Below, one piece after another: positions 13,979 to 22,955 of a stretch of 40,690 bases of DNA. The first letter of the stretch is position 1. Each line of letters starts with the position of its first letter. The stretch lies in assembly GCA_944329385.1 (NCBI GenBank), contig CALVIE010000005.1, positions 1 through 40,690 of the forward strand, in the 5' to 3' direction. The notes under the pieces were generated by a model. That model searched no databases and was not told the origin of the DNA. It saw only the letters and a program-made list of their open reading frames with translations. This DNA comes from an uncultured Bacilli bacterium (GTDB taxonomy: Bacteria; Bacillota_I; Bacilli_A; RF39; UBA660). The position numbers and the translations under genes were made by a program.

Positions 13979-16351
13979 CTACTTATTTCTAAGTTTTACT
14001 CCAAGTTCCTTTTCAACTTTATAAATAATATTATTAAAAACTTCCATAACCTCTGATTCATTAAGCGTCTTAGATGGAGAAGAAAAAGTAAGCGAATATG
14101 CCAAAGATTTTTCATTTACCCCTACATTATCTCCTTCATAAACATCAAATAATCTAACATTAGTTAAAAGTCTACCACCAGCTTTTTTAATAGCATTCAT
14201 AACTATATCAGAAGTTATATTTTTTTCACAAGTAAACGCCATATCTTTAATAATTTCTGGATATTTTAATGCTTCTTTAAACTTAATAGGTTTTACCTTA
14301 CCCATCAAAGCTTCCAAAGAAAGTTCAGCTACAAACACATCATCCTTGCAAAAAGACGGATGGACCTTACCAATTATTCCTATCATTTTTCCATCGAGCA
14401 TAATTTTCGCACAAATACCAGGATGTAAATCAGATATTTCTGCTTTCTCAAAAGTATATCTATTATTAAATCCTAAATAATCCAAAACATTTTGAACAAT
14501 TCCTTTAACCAAATAAAAATCTACTGGAATATTAAGGGCATGCCACTGATTAGACATATAATTTCCTGACATCAAAATAGCAATCTTACTTTCCTCATTA
14601 TAATTCGCATCATATGTTTTTGAAATTTCATAAATCAAAACATCACTAACCTTATGATCATGATTATACTCATAAACTTTAAATAAAGATGAAATTAAAC
14701 TTGTTCTAATAACAGACTTATCAATACTCATTGGCTTAGGAAGCACAATTTGTTTTTTATCTTCATACTTAAAACTATCAGCCATACTAGGTGAAACTAA
14801 AGTATAACTCTTAACTTCATTTAACCCTAAACTGCGAAGCCTTTTAGAAATAATCTTACGGTATTTAATGTCACTTGCATACTCACCTTTTTTTATAGCT
14901 TCATTTGGTAAAGTTGATTTCAAATTATGGTATCCATAAAGTCTGCCAACCTCTTCCGCAATATCATTCACATAAGGATCAATATCAAGCCTTCGCGGTG
15001 GAATAATAACCTCAAATTCTCCATTATTATATTCAAAAGGAAAACCCAAACGATTAAGTTCAACTTTAACATCCTCATCGGAAATCACAATTCCAAGCAA
15101 CTTATTAATTTCAAATGACTTAAAATCGACCTTTTTTACTTTCTTATTAATTTTATCATGCATAACAGTTCCTGATAAAACAGTCGCTCCCGCATATTTT
15201 TCAAGTAAATGACAGGCCCTTTCAATAGCTTTTAAAGTATACTCATAACTTAAACCCTTACCATACCTAATAGAAGCTTCACTTCTTAAATCAAGTCTAT
15301 TAGCAGTATTCCTAATACTAACTCCATCAAATATCGCACTCTCAATCAAAATAGACTTAGTATCTGCAGTAACTTCAGTATTTTCACCGCCCATTACTCC
15401 AGCCAAACAAACCGGCTTTTTTCCATCAGTAATAACAATATCATCATTACTCAAAATTCTAATCTTACCATCCAAAGTAACAATTTCTTCACCATCTGCT
15501 GCATCTCTAACTAAAATTTTATCCCCCAAAACATCTTTATCAAAAAAATGTAGTGGCTGGCCATATTCAAGCATCACATAATTTGAAATATCAACAACAT
15601 TATTAATAGATCTCATACCATAAGCTGTAAGCCTTCTTTTAATAAACTCTGGTGATTCACCTATTTTAACCCCAGTAACCATCTTAGCTAAATAATAAGG
15701 ACATTTATCCGTTTCCACCTTCAAGCTAAAATGATCATTAATGTTATCTTTAATTGGACTCGTCTTATCATCTGGTAAAACAACTGGCCTATTTAAAATT
15801 GCCCCAATTTCATAAGCAAAACCAATATGATAATAACAATCATTATTACGGTGTTTATGAATATCAAGTTCATATAATGTATCATCTAAATTAAGACACT
15901 TCATCGCATCCATACCAACCTTGGCCTTACTACTGACCTCATAAATGCCTTTACTATAAGTTTCATCATTTTTCTCCTCTAAACCAAGTTCATAAAGTGC
16001 ACAAAGCATACCATTAGACTCTACTCCTCTAATCTTACTTTTCTTAATCTCAAAATTACCAGGTAAAACTGCTCCAGGTAAAGCCACAATCACCTTTAAA
16101 CCTTTTCTAACGTTAAAAGCTCCACAAACAATCTGTAAATTCTGATTTCCCACATCAACTTGACATACATGTAAATGGTCAGAATCAGGATGCATCTCGC
16201 ACTCTAAAACCTCACCAATTACCAAATTATCAATATGATTAGTAATAACTTTTTCAATATTAATACCAGCTTTAGTTATCTTAACCGCAAGCTCTTTTAA
16301 ATCTTGATCAGAAATATCAATATAATCTTTAACCCACTCTAAATCTATCAT
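13979..16351 (-). CDS. pheT: Phenylalanyl-tRNA synthetase beta subunit
   Basis: 790 residues, the usual length for bacterial PheT, forming the alpha2-beta2 enzyme with PheS. Domains in order: EMAP-type tRNA-binding domain (about 40-150; VIGEVLECEMHPDSDHLHVC), B3/B4 editing domain (about 205-390; NVVDISNYVMLEYGQPLHFFD, CLAGVMGG), B5 (about 400-475; NDIAEEVGRLYGY), the catalytic-like core (about 490-680) and the C-terminal anticodon-binding FDX-ACB domain (about 695-790; FKEALKYPEIIKDMAF). Its ATG overlaps the pheS stop codon (TAATG), so translation is coupled. No clear terminator follows. Confidence 0.95.
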   Translation of the reverse strand: MIDLEWVKDYIDISDQDLKELAVKITKAGINIEKVITNHIDNLVIGEVLECEMHPDSDHLHVCQVDVGNQNLQIVCGAFNVRKGLKVIVALPGAVLPGNFEIKKSKIRGVESNGMLCALYELGLEEKNDETYSKGIYEVSSKAKVGMDAMKCLNLDDTLYELDIHKHRNNDCYYHIGFAYEIGAILNRPVVLPDDKTSPIKDNINDHFSLKVETDKCPYYLAKMVTGVKIGESPEFIKRRLTAYGMRSINNVVDISNYVMLEYGQPLHFFDKDVLGDKILVRDAADGEEIVTLDGKIRILSNDDIVITDGKKPVCLAGVMGGENTEVTADTKSILIESAIFDGVSIRNTANRLDLRSEASIRYGKGLSYEYTLKAIERACHLLEKYAGATVLSGTVMHDKINKKVKKVDFKSFEINKLLGIVISDEDVKVELNRLGFPFEYNNGEFEVIIPPRRLDIDPYVNDIAEEVGRLYGYHNLKSTLPNEAIKKGEYASDIKYRKIISKRLRSLGLNEVKSYTLVSPSMADSFKYEDKKQIVLPKPMSIDKSVIRTSLISSLFKVYEYNHDHKVSDVLIYEISKTYDANYNEESKIAILMSGNYMSNQWHALNIPVDFYLVKGIVQNVLDYLGFNNRYTFEKAEISDLHPGICAKIMLDGKMIGIIGKVHPSFCKDDVFVAELSLEALMGKVKPIKFKEALKYPEIIKDMAFTCEKNITSDIVMNAIKKAGGRLLTNVRLFDVYEGDNVGVNEKSLAYSLTFSSPSKTLNESEVMEVFNNIIYKVEKELGVKLRNK

Positions 16352-17391
16352 TAATTGGCCTCCTTTCTATCAAACACTTTACTTTCTCTTAAATCATTCG
16401 TATAAAATACCCTTAAATCATTAATACCATATTTAATCATAGCAAGCCTCTCTGCTCCAAAACCAAAAGCAAAACCAGACCACTTTTTAGGATCATAACC
16501 ACAATTTTCTAAAACCTTTGGATGTACCATTCCTCCACCAGCTACCGTAATATAACCAGTATTCTTACAAATATTACATCCTTTACCTTTACAATGATGA
16601 CAACTAATATCCATCTCTACAGAAGGCTCTGTAAAAGGATAATAACTAGGTCTAAATCTCGTTTCACAATCTTCACCAAATAAATGTTTCGCAATCACAT
16701 CAAAAGTTCCTTTCAAATCAGATAAACTAACATTTTTATCAACAAGTAAACCCTCTATTTGCATAAACTGATGAGAATGCGTTGCATCATCATCATCCCT
16801 TCTATAAGTTTTACCAGGACAAATCATTCTAATAGGTTTTTTCCCTTTTCCCAAAAGCATACATCTAACTTGAACCGGAGAAGTCTGACTTCGTAAAAGA
16901 AGTTCCTCACCTTCAATATAAAAAGTATCCTGTGCATCTCTAGCTGGATGACCCTTAGGCAAATTAAGCATTTCAAAATTATACTTATCTTCTTCTACCT
17001 CCGGACCATCAATTACATCAAATCCCATTGAAATAAGTAACTCTTCCACATCTTCAATCATCTTCTCTAAAATACTTGGTGCCCCAAACTTAATTTCCGT
17101 AGCTGGAAGTGTAATATCAATACTCTCATTTTTTAATTTTTCATTTAATATTTTAGTTTCAATTAACTCTTTTTTATTATCTATCAAATCACTAGCTTCC
17201 ATTTTAACCTTATTAATCAAACCACCAAAAGACTTCTTACTTTCATCATCTAATTCTCTCATCTTAGAATACAAAGAAGTAATTAATCCTTTTTTACCCA
17301 AATAATGAGCTTTCACTTCACTTAACTGCTGTAAAGTTAAAACCGTTTCCAAGTCTTTTTTTAAATTTTTTAAAATCTCTTCCATTTCCAC
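16351..17391 (-). CDS. pheS: Phenylalanyl-tRNA synthetase alpha subunit
   Basis: 346 residues, catalytic class II subunit. An N-terminal coiled coil (about 1-90) binds tRNA. The catalytic part shows FDVIDGPEVE, LPKGHPARD, LLRSQTSPVQVR (motif 2 region), THSHQFMQIEG, and GFAFGFGAERLAMIKYGI near the end (motif 3). A CHHCKGKGCNIC insert provides a possible zinc site, a less usual feature. I chose GTG 17391, 7 bases after AGGAGG. A longer reading from 17418 starts inside the T-box terminator and is excluded; ATG 17385 is an alternative. Confidence 0.95.
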   Translation of the reverse strand: MEMEEILKNLKKDLETVLTLQQLSEVKAHYLGKKGLITSLYSKMRELDDESKKSFGGLINKVKMEASDLIDNKKELIETKILNEKLKNESIDITLPATEIKFGAPSILEKMIEDVEELLISMGFDVIDGPEVEEDKYNFEMLNLPKGHPARDAQDTFYIEGEELLLRSQTSPVQVRCMLLGKGKKPIRMICPGKTYRRDDDDATHSHQFMQIEGLLVDKNVSLSDLKGTFDVIAKHLFGEDCETRFRPSYYPFTEPSVEMDISCHHCKGKGCNICKNTGYITVAGGGMVHPKVLENCGYDPKKWSGFAFGFGAERLAMIKYGINDLRVFYTNDLRESKVFDRKEAN

Positions 17392-17401
17392 AAAAATCCC
17401 T

Positions 17402-17640
17402 CCTAACAAAAAAATCACAATCCAATAAGGACGTGATTAACGTGGTACCACCTTAATTCGTAAGTAAAACTTACCTCAAAAACTATAACGCGTCACCGAT
17501 ATGTCTTTGCACACATAGCTCCTAAGGTGAATTCATAAAAGATTATTACTAGTTTTCACCAACCACTAGCTCTCTATAAATAATTACTTTTATTACTACT
17601 CCTTAATCATCGCTTTTTTAAATTACAGTATAAATTATAA
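17402..17640 (-). promoter_or_regulatory. T-box leader (Phe) controlling pheST
   Basis: The leader senses uncharged tRNA-Phe. Visible parts in order on the minus strand: stem I with GAGAGCTAGTGGTTGGTG near its base, the specifier region ATGAATTCACC with codon TTC (Phe) at 17531-17529, the conserved T-box AAGGTGGTACCACG (about 17454-17441) and the terminator at 17438-17413. Uncharged tRNA-Phe would pair with the specifier and the T-box bulge and favour read-through into pheS. Confidence 0.93.
17408..17438 (-). terminator. T-box attenuator terminator
   Basis: AATCAC / GTGATT outer stem and TCC/GGA inner stem, then seven T on the minus strand. Its 5' arm overlaps the antiterminator that forms with the T-box. 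Confidence 0.85.
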
Positions 17641-17667
17641 CATATTTTTCTAAATTTACAAAGAAAA

Positions 17668-17684
17668 AACACTAATTAAGTGTT
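17668..17684 (-). terminator. Terminator after the 86-residue gene
   Basis: AACACT / AGTGTT stem with a 5-base loop and TTTTTTC on the minus strand. The gene's TAG stop lies in the stem. A probable T-box promoter (TTGTAA, 16 bases, TATAAT) follows directly. Confidence 0.7.
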
Positions 17685-17932
17685 TTCGCATTATTTGTCA
17701 TAACATTTTGTGCTTGATACTCTTGAACCATTATCTTCAAACTTTCTAAAGTCCCAGGTTCAATTCTCTGCCCTAATGGCAAATAAAACTCTTCCGCATA
17801 AATATTTTCTACACCAACACTAGGAAAAGCTGCAAACATCTTCTCCTGCATATCAAACACATGTGAAGCTCCCCCATGTTTTCTATTTTCATAATTACTA
17901 TTCATATCATTAATTATATCAGCTAATACCAT
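17672..17932 (-). CDS. Unassigned small protein
   Basis: 86 residues, soluble, with no Cys and no signal peptide. Segments NRKHGGASHVFDMQEKMF and YLPLGQRIEPGTLESLKIM stand out but match no family I know. Its ATG overlaps the stop codon of the upstream 177-residue gene (TAATG), so the two products are likely made together and may interact. Confidence 0.6.
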   Translation of the reverse strand: MVLADIINDMNSNYENRKHGGASHVFDMQEKMFAAFPSVGVENIYAEEFYLPLGQRIEPGTLESLKIMVQEYQAQNVMTNNAKTLN

Positions 17933-18465
17933 TATTTTACCTCCGCTTCTGCCATCGCACTCACAACCTTATGGCTATCATTTTTAAAATAAGCATCGAA
18001 TAAAACATCATTTCCAATAACCTTACTAATTAAATTAGTCATAATAATCTCATCAGTAAAAAAATTATTGTCCACATCTCCAACTAAATTATTAGTAAGA
18101 ATTTCTGTATATCCCTCATTTAAAGCTAAAAGCGAATCATTTTCATCATTAAAACCATAATGATTTCCATTTGCCGTAATCACTCCAAGTAAACAGTGCA
18201 TAAGCCAGTGTCTCGCATCTGCTTCTGTAATAAGCCCATAATTGATAGCTATTTCATTATTATGAGGAATATACTTACAAGGCATTTTCACTAAATACAT
18301 ACTCTCTCTTTTAATTTTTAAATCCTTAAGTCTTTCCTTCAAAGTAGTTAAATCAATATCTTTAAATATTTCATGAAAAATTGTAATAAGTTCTAAAAGA
18401 TTATCTTTAACCTCTAAAGTTAAATTTTCATTACCATCCAATATGACTTTAATCTGTTCCATCAT
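17932..18465 (-). CDS. Unassigned protein with a degenerate zinc-peptidase-like pattern
   Basis: 177 residues, soluble. It contains RHWLMHCLLGVI at about 108-119 and then LALNEGYTEILTNNL about 25 residues later. Zinc peptidases of the gluzincin type have HExxH followed by a downstream NExxxE; here the Glu of HExxH is Trp, so catalysis is doubtful though two His and a Glu could still bind metal. This reading is tentative. AGGTGG lies 7 bases before the first of two ATG codons. It is coupled to the 86-residue gene and precedes the pheST T-box, from which it is insulated by a terminator. Confidence 0.55.
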   Translation of the reverse strand: MMEQIKVILDGNENLTLEVKDNLLELITIFHEIFKDIDLTTLKERLKDLKIKRESMYLVKMPCKYIPHNNEIAINYGLITEADARHWLMHCLLGVITANGNHYGFNDENDSLLALNEGYTEILTNNLVGDVDNNFFTDEIIMTNLISKVIGNDVLFDAYFKNDSHKVVSAMAEAEVK

Positions 18466-18485
18466 AACTTAACCACCTGATTTGT

Positions 18486-18491
18486 ATTATA
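18486..18491 (-). promoter_or_regulatory. Extended -10 promoter of the 177-residue gene
   Basis: TGA-TATAAT on the minus strand with only a weak -35 (GTATAC) about 18 bases upstream. It is divergent from the D-aspartate cassette promoter. Confidence 0.5.
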
Positions 18492-18607
18492 TCACACACA
18501 AAAGTAAAAGTATACATTTTTTCCACTTTTTTTTGACATTTATTATACACTTTTATTTTAACAATAGCCAAAAATCCCTTATATTATAATACTTTACACC
18601 CCTTTAT

Positions 18608-18638
18608 TGCCTAAATCTGTAAATTGTTATATAATGTG
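18608..18638 (+). promoter_or_regulatory. Promoter of the D-aspartate cross-bridge cassette
   Basis: -35 TTGCCT, 17-base spacer, perfect -10 TATAAT, about 50 bases upstream of the first start codon. Coordinates are approximate to a few bases. Confidence 0.6.
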
Positions 18639-18686
18639 GAAAAGTGAAAAAATTAAAACAAATGTAAAATAGAAAGTGTGATAAAT

Positions 18687-19910
18687 ATGAAAACATTTCT
18701 CCCAATAATTTTAGGAACTGACGCCAATGCCTATGGCTTAGCTAGATCATTTCATGATGAATATAACGTAAAATCTATAGCCATTGGTTCTTTTCCTTTA
18801 AAAGAAACCCAAAATAGTAAAATAATTGACGTTAAAATAGTAAAAGATATAAATAAAGAAGAAGTTCTAATTGATACCCTATTAAAATTAGGTAAAGAAT
18901 ATAAACAAAAATATGACTACCTAATTTTACTATCATGTGCCGAATGGTATACAAACCCTATCGTCAATAACATGAATGAATTAAAAAAATATTACATCTT
19001 ACCATTCATGAATAAAAAGCTAAAAGATAAATTAGAAGATAAAGAAAGTTTCTATAATATTTGTGATAAATACAACCTAGATTATCCTAAAACATACATT
19101 GTCACCAAAGAAAATCAAAAAAACATAAACCTACCATTTGACTATCCCGTTGCCCTAAAACCATCAAACAGCACCTTATATTCCAAAATAGACTTTGAAG
19201 GTAAAGAAAAAAGTTATAAAATTAAAAATTCCAAAGACTTAAAAGAAACTATCGATAAAATATTCACCGCAGGTTATAATGGCCATATTATCGTCCAAGA
19301 TTTCATACCAGGTAGCGATGATACTATGTATGTTCTAAACTGCTACTCAAATAAAGAAGGTAAAGTCAAAATGATGTGCTTTGGAAGATGTATTTTAGAA
19401 GAACACTCACCTTATGGAGTTGGTAATTATAGAGCCATTATCTCAATTGGAAATAAACAAATCTATGAAAACATTCAAAAATTTTTAGAAAAAATCCATT
19501 ATATTGGATTTTCTAACTTCGATTTCAAATATGATTACCGCACAAACACATATAAGCTATTTGAAATAAATATCCGCCAAGGAAGAAGTAGTTACTTCAC
19601 AACCGCTGCCGGTTTAAACCTAGCTAAATATTTAGTTGAAGATTACGTTTTAAATCTAGACAAAAACACCGAATATAATTATAATAATTTCTTGTGGCTG
19701 CACACACCAAAAAAATTATTAAATAAATATGTTTATAATAAAGATGTTTTAAAAAAAGCTAAAACATTAATCAAACAAAAAAAATATGCCTATACTTTAA
19801 AAAACAAAAAGGATAATAGTTTAATTAGAAAATTTTGGATTCAAAGAATCTATAATAAAGACTATCAAACATTTAAACTATATCCTCCAAAAAAGGAAGA
19901 TGAAAGATGA
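18687..19910 (+). CDS. ATP-grasp ligase, probable D-aspartate ligase
   Basis: 407 residues. Opening MKTFLPIILGTDANAYGLAR, then an ATP-grasp core: DYPVALKPSNS (ATP-binding lysine), HIIVQDFIPGSDDTMYV (acidic and hinge strand), SNFDFKYD and KLFEINIRQGRSSYF (metal-binding Glu/Asn). This layout resembles the Enterococcus/Lactococcus D-aspartate ligase (Aslfm type), which adds D-Asp to the Lys side chain of peptidoglycan precursors. The aspartate racemase and asparagine synthase genes that follow give the substrate and the next step, which is the main support for this reading. ATG 18687 is preferred to GTG 18678, which overlaps the ribosome site. The stop overlaps the next ATG (ATGA). Other amino-acid ligases of the fold cannot be excluded. 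Confidence 0.75.
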   Translation: MKTFLPIILGTDANAYGLARSFHDEYNVKSIAIGSFPLKETQNSKIIDVKIVKDINKEEVLIDTLLKLGKEYKQKYDYLILLSCAEWYTNPIVNNMNELKKYYILPFMNKKLKDKLEDKESFYNICDKYNLDYPKTYIVTKENQKNINLPFDYPVALKPSNSTLYSKIDFEGKEKSYKIKNSKDLKETIDKIFTAGYNGHIIVQDFIPGSDDTMYVLNCYSNKEGKVKMMCFGRCILEEHSPYGVGNYRAIISIGNKQIYENIQKFLEKIHYIGFSNFDFKYDYRTNTYKLFEINIRQGRSSYFTTAAGLNLAKYLVEDYVLNLDKNTEYNYNNFLWLHTPKKLLNKYVYNKDVLKKAKTLIKQKKYAYTLKNKKDNSLIRKFWIQRIYNKDYQTFKLYPPKKEDER

Positions 19911-20584
19911 ATTACGAATTAGGAATAATTGGAGGACTTGGTCCCTTAGCTAGTAGCTATTTTTATAAAATAATTACCGAAAAAACCAAAGCAAATAAAG
20001 ACCAAGATCACTTAAATATTATAATACTAAGCGATGCCAAAACCCCAGATAGAACATCATACATCTTAGATAACACCAAAAAAAGTCCCTATCCCTATCT
20101 TTTAAATGACTGTAAAATTTTAGAAAAACTAGGCTGTAAAATGATAAGCATCCCTTGTAATACCTCCACATATTTTCATGAAAAACTCCAAAAACAAATA
20201 AATATTCCAATCAGTAATATGATTGAAAATACTGCCAACTACATCAAAGAAAAAGGCTACCATAAAACTGCTATATTAGCTACAGAAGGTACAATAAAAT
20301 CAAACTTATATCAACAAGCCTTAGAAAATAATAAGATTAAATATACTCTTCCAAATGAAGAAAAAGTCATGTCAATCATCTATGATTATGTCAAAAAAGG
20401 AAAAAAAGTTCCAAAAAACTTATGGGAAGAAACCATTAAAAACCTAGACTGTGACTGTTATATCTTAGGCTGCACCGAATTATCCATCTTAAAAGAAACA
20501 TTTAATTTAAATGAAAAATTTATTGATCCCTTAGAAATAGAAGCTGAAAAAATTTTAAAATTCTTTAACAAAGAAAGGGCGTGA
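19907..20584 (+). CDS. Aspartate/glutamate racemase family protein
   Basis: 225 residues, cofactor-independent racemase that interconverts L- and D-aspartate. It opens LGIIGGLGPLAS and carries both catalytic cysteines: Cys84 in IPCNTS and Cys189 in LGCTELS. The GGLGPLAS start is typical of aspartate racemases rather than MurI glutamate racemases. It is translationally coupled to the ligase upstream (4-base overlap) and 4 bases ahead of the asparagine synthase gene, so it most likely supplies D-Asp for the cross-bridge. Confidence 0.88.
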   Translation: MNYELGIIGGLGPLASSYFYKIITEKTKANKDQDHLNIIILSDAKTPDRTSYILDNTKKSPYPYLLNDCKILEKLGCKMISIPCNTSTYFHEKLQKQINIPISNMIENTANYIKEKGYHKTAILATEGTIKSNLYQQALENNKIKYTLPNEEKVMSIIYDYVKKGKKVPKNLWEETIKNLDCDCYILGCTELSILKETFNLNEKFIDPLEIEAEKILKFFNKERA

Positions 20585-20588
20585 AAAA

Positions 20589-22430
20589 ATGTGCGGATTT
20601 TGCGGATACATAAATAGAAAAGAAAAAACACATATCAAAAAAATGAATGATATGATTGCTCACCGCGGACCAGACGATGAATCATATTATACCGATGATT
20701 TAATAGCCATGGGCTTTAGAAGATTAAGCATCATTGACCTAAAAGGTGGTCGCCAGCCCATCTCCAACGAAAATAATACCATGTATATCACCTTTAATGG
20801 TGAAATATATAACTTTAAAGAAATAAAAAAAGATCTTATAAACAAAGGTCATATTTTCAAAACTAATACCGATACCGAAGTAATACTCCATGGCTATGAA
20901 GAATATAAAGAAAAAATTTTAGATAAACTAAGAGGCATGTTTGCCTTTGTTATTTGGGATAAAAAAAACCAAACCCTTTTTGGAGCTAGAGATCATTTTG
21001 GACAAAAACCATTTTATTATGCCAACATGCAAGGAACCTTTATGTACGCTTCTGAAATAAAAAGCCTTTTAAAACATCCAGACTTCTTAAAACAAATCAA
21101 TAAAGAAGCTTTAAAACCATATCTAACTTTTCAAACATCAGTGTTAAACGAAACATTTTTCAAAAATGTCTATAAATTAAAACCTGGTCATTACTTCACT
21201 TATAATGAAAACACCAAAAAAATGGATATAAAAAAATACTATGAAGTAACTTTTAATCCTAAAAAACAAGATTTTAATGCCCTTGTAGATAAAATAGATG
21301 AAACCATCACTAAGTCAATAGACTACCACACCATAAGTGATGTCCCAGTAGGTTCATACCTATCAGGAGGTATTGACTCATCTTACGTCGTAAGTTATCT
21401 AAAACCTGATAAAACTTTCTCTGTTGGTTTTGACTATCAAAACTTTAATGAAGTTCCAATGGCTAAAGACCTATCAGATATTCTTCACATTCAAAATAAA
21501 AATGAACTCATAAATGCCGATGACTTCTTTGAAAACATTGATAAAGTACAGTACTATGCTGATGAACCAACCGCCAACCTTTCAGCCGTTCCTTTATATT
21601 TCTTGTCTAAACTAGCTGCAAAAGATGTTAAAGTAGTTCTCTCAGGCGAAGGAGCCGACGAACTATTTGGTGGTTATACAAACTATGATGAAGATGAAAA
21701 ATTAAAAAAATATCGTAAATTACCATTTTTCATTAGAAAATTTTTAAAATTAATCATCTCTCCCCTTCCTTCTTTCCATGGAAAAAACTTTTTAACCAAA
21801 GGCGGCAGTAAAATAGAAGATTACTTTATCGGACAAGCTTTTGTTTTTAACAATAAAGAAGCTAACGATATTTTAACTGATAAATATAAAAGCAATTTAA
21901 AATTTCAAGATATAACTAAACCATACTTCGATAAAGTTAAAAATGCTGACGACCTAACTAAAATGCAATATTTAGATATGAATCTTTGGCTTCCAAACGA
22001 CATCTTACTAAAAGCTGATAAAATGAGTATGGCAAATTCCCTTGAACTTAGAGTTCCTATATTAGACAAAGAAGTATTTGAGCTTGCTAGTACCATTCCA
22101 ACAGAATATAAATTATCTCATAATACAACAAAATATATTTTAAGAAAATCTGCTTCTAAAAGAATTCCAGAAGCTTGGTATAAAAGAAGAAAAAAAGGAT
22201 TTCCTGTACCAATAATTAAATGGTTCAGAGAAGAAAAATATTATAACATTATCAAAGAAATGTTTAATCAAAATTTCACCAAAGAATTCTTTGATCAAAA
22301 AAAATTACTTAAAATGTTAGAAAAACATTATAAAGGAAAGAAAAACTACTGCCGAAAAATCTGGAATGTCTATGTCTTTCTAGTATGGTATAAAAACTTC
22401 TTCATCGATTTTGATAAAAGTACTAATTAA
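20589..22430 (+). CDS. asnB: Asparagine synthase (glutamine-hydrolysing), AsnB/AsnH type
   Basis: 613 residues. The N-terminal glutaminase domain begins MCGFCGY with nucleophile Cys2 and has AHRGPDDE, LSIIDLKGGRQPISNE and FNGEIYN. The synthetase domain carries the PP-loop SGGIDSS (259-265), GEGADELFGGY, and LKADKMSMANSLELRVPILD. It transfers glutamine ammonia to an aspartyl carboxylate. In Lactococcus an AsnB relative (AsnH) amidates the D-Asp cross-bridge to D-isoasparagine. Position in this operon suggests that role, but ordinary asparagine synthesis remains possible. A terminator directly follows. Confidence 0.9.
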   Translation: MCGFCGYINRKEKTHIKKMNDMIAHRGPDDESYYTDDLIAMGFRRLSIIDLKGGRQPISNENNTMYITFNGEIYNFKEIKKDLINKGHIFKTNTDTEVILHGYEEYKEKILDKLRGMFAFVIWDKKNQTLFGARDHFGQKPFYYANMQGTFMYASEIKSLLKHPDFLKQINKEALKPYLTFQTSVLNETFFKNVYKLKPGHYFTYNENTKKMDIKKYYEVTFNPKKQDFNALVDKIDETITKSIDYHTISDVPVGSYLSGGIDSSYVVSYLKPDKTFSVGFDYQNFNEVPMAKDLSDILHIQNKNELINADDFFENIDKVQYYADEPTANLSAVPLYFLSKLAAKDVKVVLSGEGADELFGGYTNYDEDEKLKKYRKLPFFIRKFLKLIISPLPSFHGKNFLTKGGSKIEDYFIGQAFVFNNKEANDILTDKYKSNLKFQDITKPYFDKVKNADDLTKMQYLDMNLWLPNDILLKADKMSMANSLELRVPILDKEVFELASTIPTEYKLSHNTTKYILRKSASKRIPEAWYKRRKKGFPVPIIKWFREEKYYNIIKEMFNQNFTKEFFDQKKLLKMLEKHYKGKKNYCRKIWNVYVFLVWYKNFFIDFDKSTN

Positions 22431-22440
22431 GTACTTTTTT
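22416..22440 (+). terminator. Terminator of the D-aspartate cassette
   Basis: AAAAGTAC / GTACTTTT stem followed by T residues on the plus strand; it overlaps the asparagine synthase stop codon. Confidence 0.75.
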
Positions 22441-22445
22441 TATAT

Positions 22446-22470
22446 AAAAAGTCTGAAATTTCTTCAGACT
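22446..22470 (-). terminator. Terminator of the obg-rubredoxin-ferredoxin operon
   Basis: A perfect 8-bp stem (AGTCTGAA / TTCAGACT) with a 5-base loop, followed by five T on the minus strand. Confidence 0.75.
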
Positions 22471-22954
22471 ATTCATTTACCACTATTTTATCTAATAACT
22501 TATTAGCTAAATCCTGTGCGGCTTTATCACCATTTTGACTAATATCCTTCAAAAAATCATGAGTATTTTTGCTTTGCGGAAGCATATATCCAGCTTCTCT
22601 TAATAAATCTTCTATCATTACCTTATTAGAATGCATTAATGTTTTTAATACTCTATTATCTTTACTTTCATCTAAAAGACCTTTCAATATTTGATTTTGC
22701 TCTATCTTATTATTAACAATATCGAAAATTTCCTTTATTACTTCGTCATTTTTTAATTGCTGTCTAGGAAGTGTATTAGGAATCATCGTTATTGCCCTAG
22801 CCGGACATGCTTTAGCACAAGCCCCACAGCCAATACACTTCTCAAAATCTATCTGACCCGTTTCATTATCACTCGCTCCTGTTGGACATACAAATAAACA
22901 TAAACAGTCCTTAGAACAAATCTTCAAATCACGATAAGCATGACTATTTCCCAT
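22469..22954 (-). CDS. 4Fe-4S ferredoxin-domain protein
   Basis: 161 residues, predicted electron carrier. The N-terminal part holds an incomplete cluster motif (CSKDCLCLFVCP, about 13-24) and a complete one, CIGCGACAKACP (about 40-51). Residues after about 70 are helical and unassigned. It starts 2 bases after the rubredoxin-like gene stop, so the two probably act in one electron-transfer or oxygen-response pathway. Confidence 0.83.
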   Translation of the reverse strand: MGNSHAYRDLKICSKDCLCLFVCPTGASDNETGQIDFEKCIGCGACAKACPARAITMIPNTLPRQQLKNDEVIKEIFDIVNNKIEQNQILKGLLDESKDNRVLKTLMHSNKVMIEDLLREAGYMLPQSKNTHDFLKDISQNGDKAAQDLANKLLDKIVVNE

Positions 22955-22955
22955 A

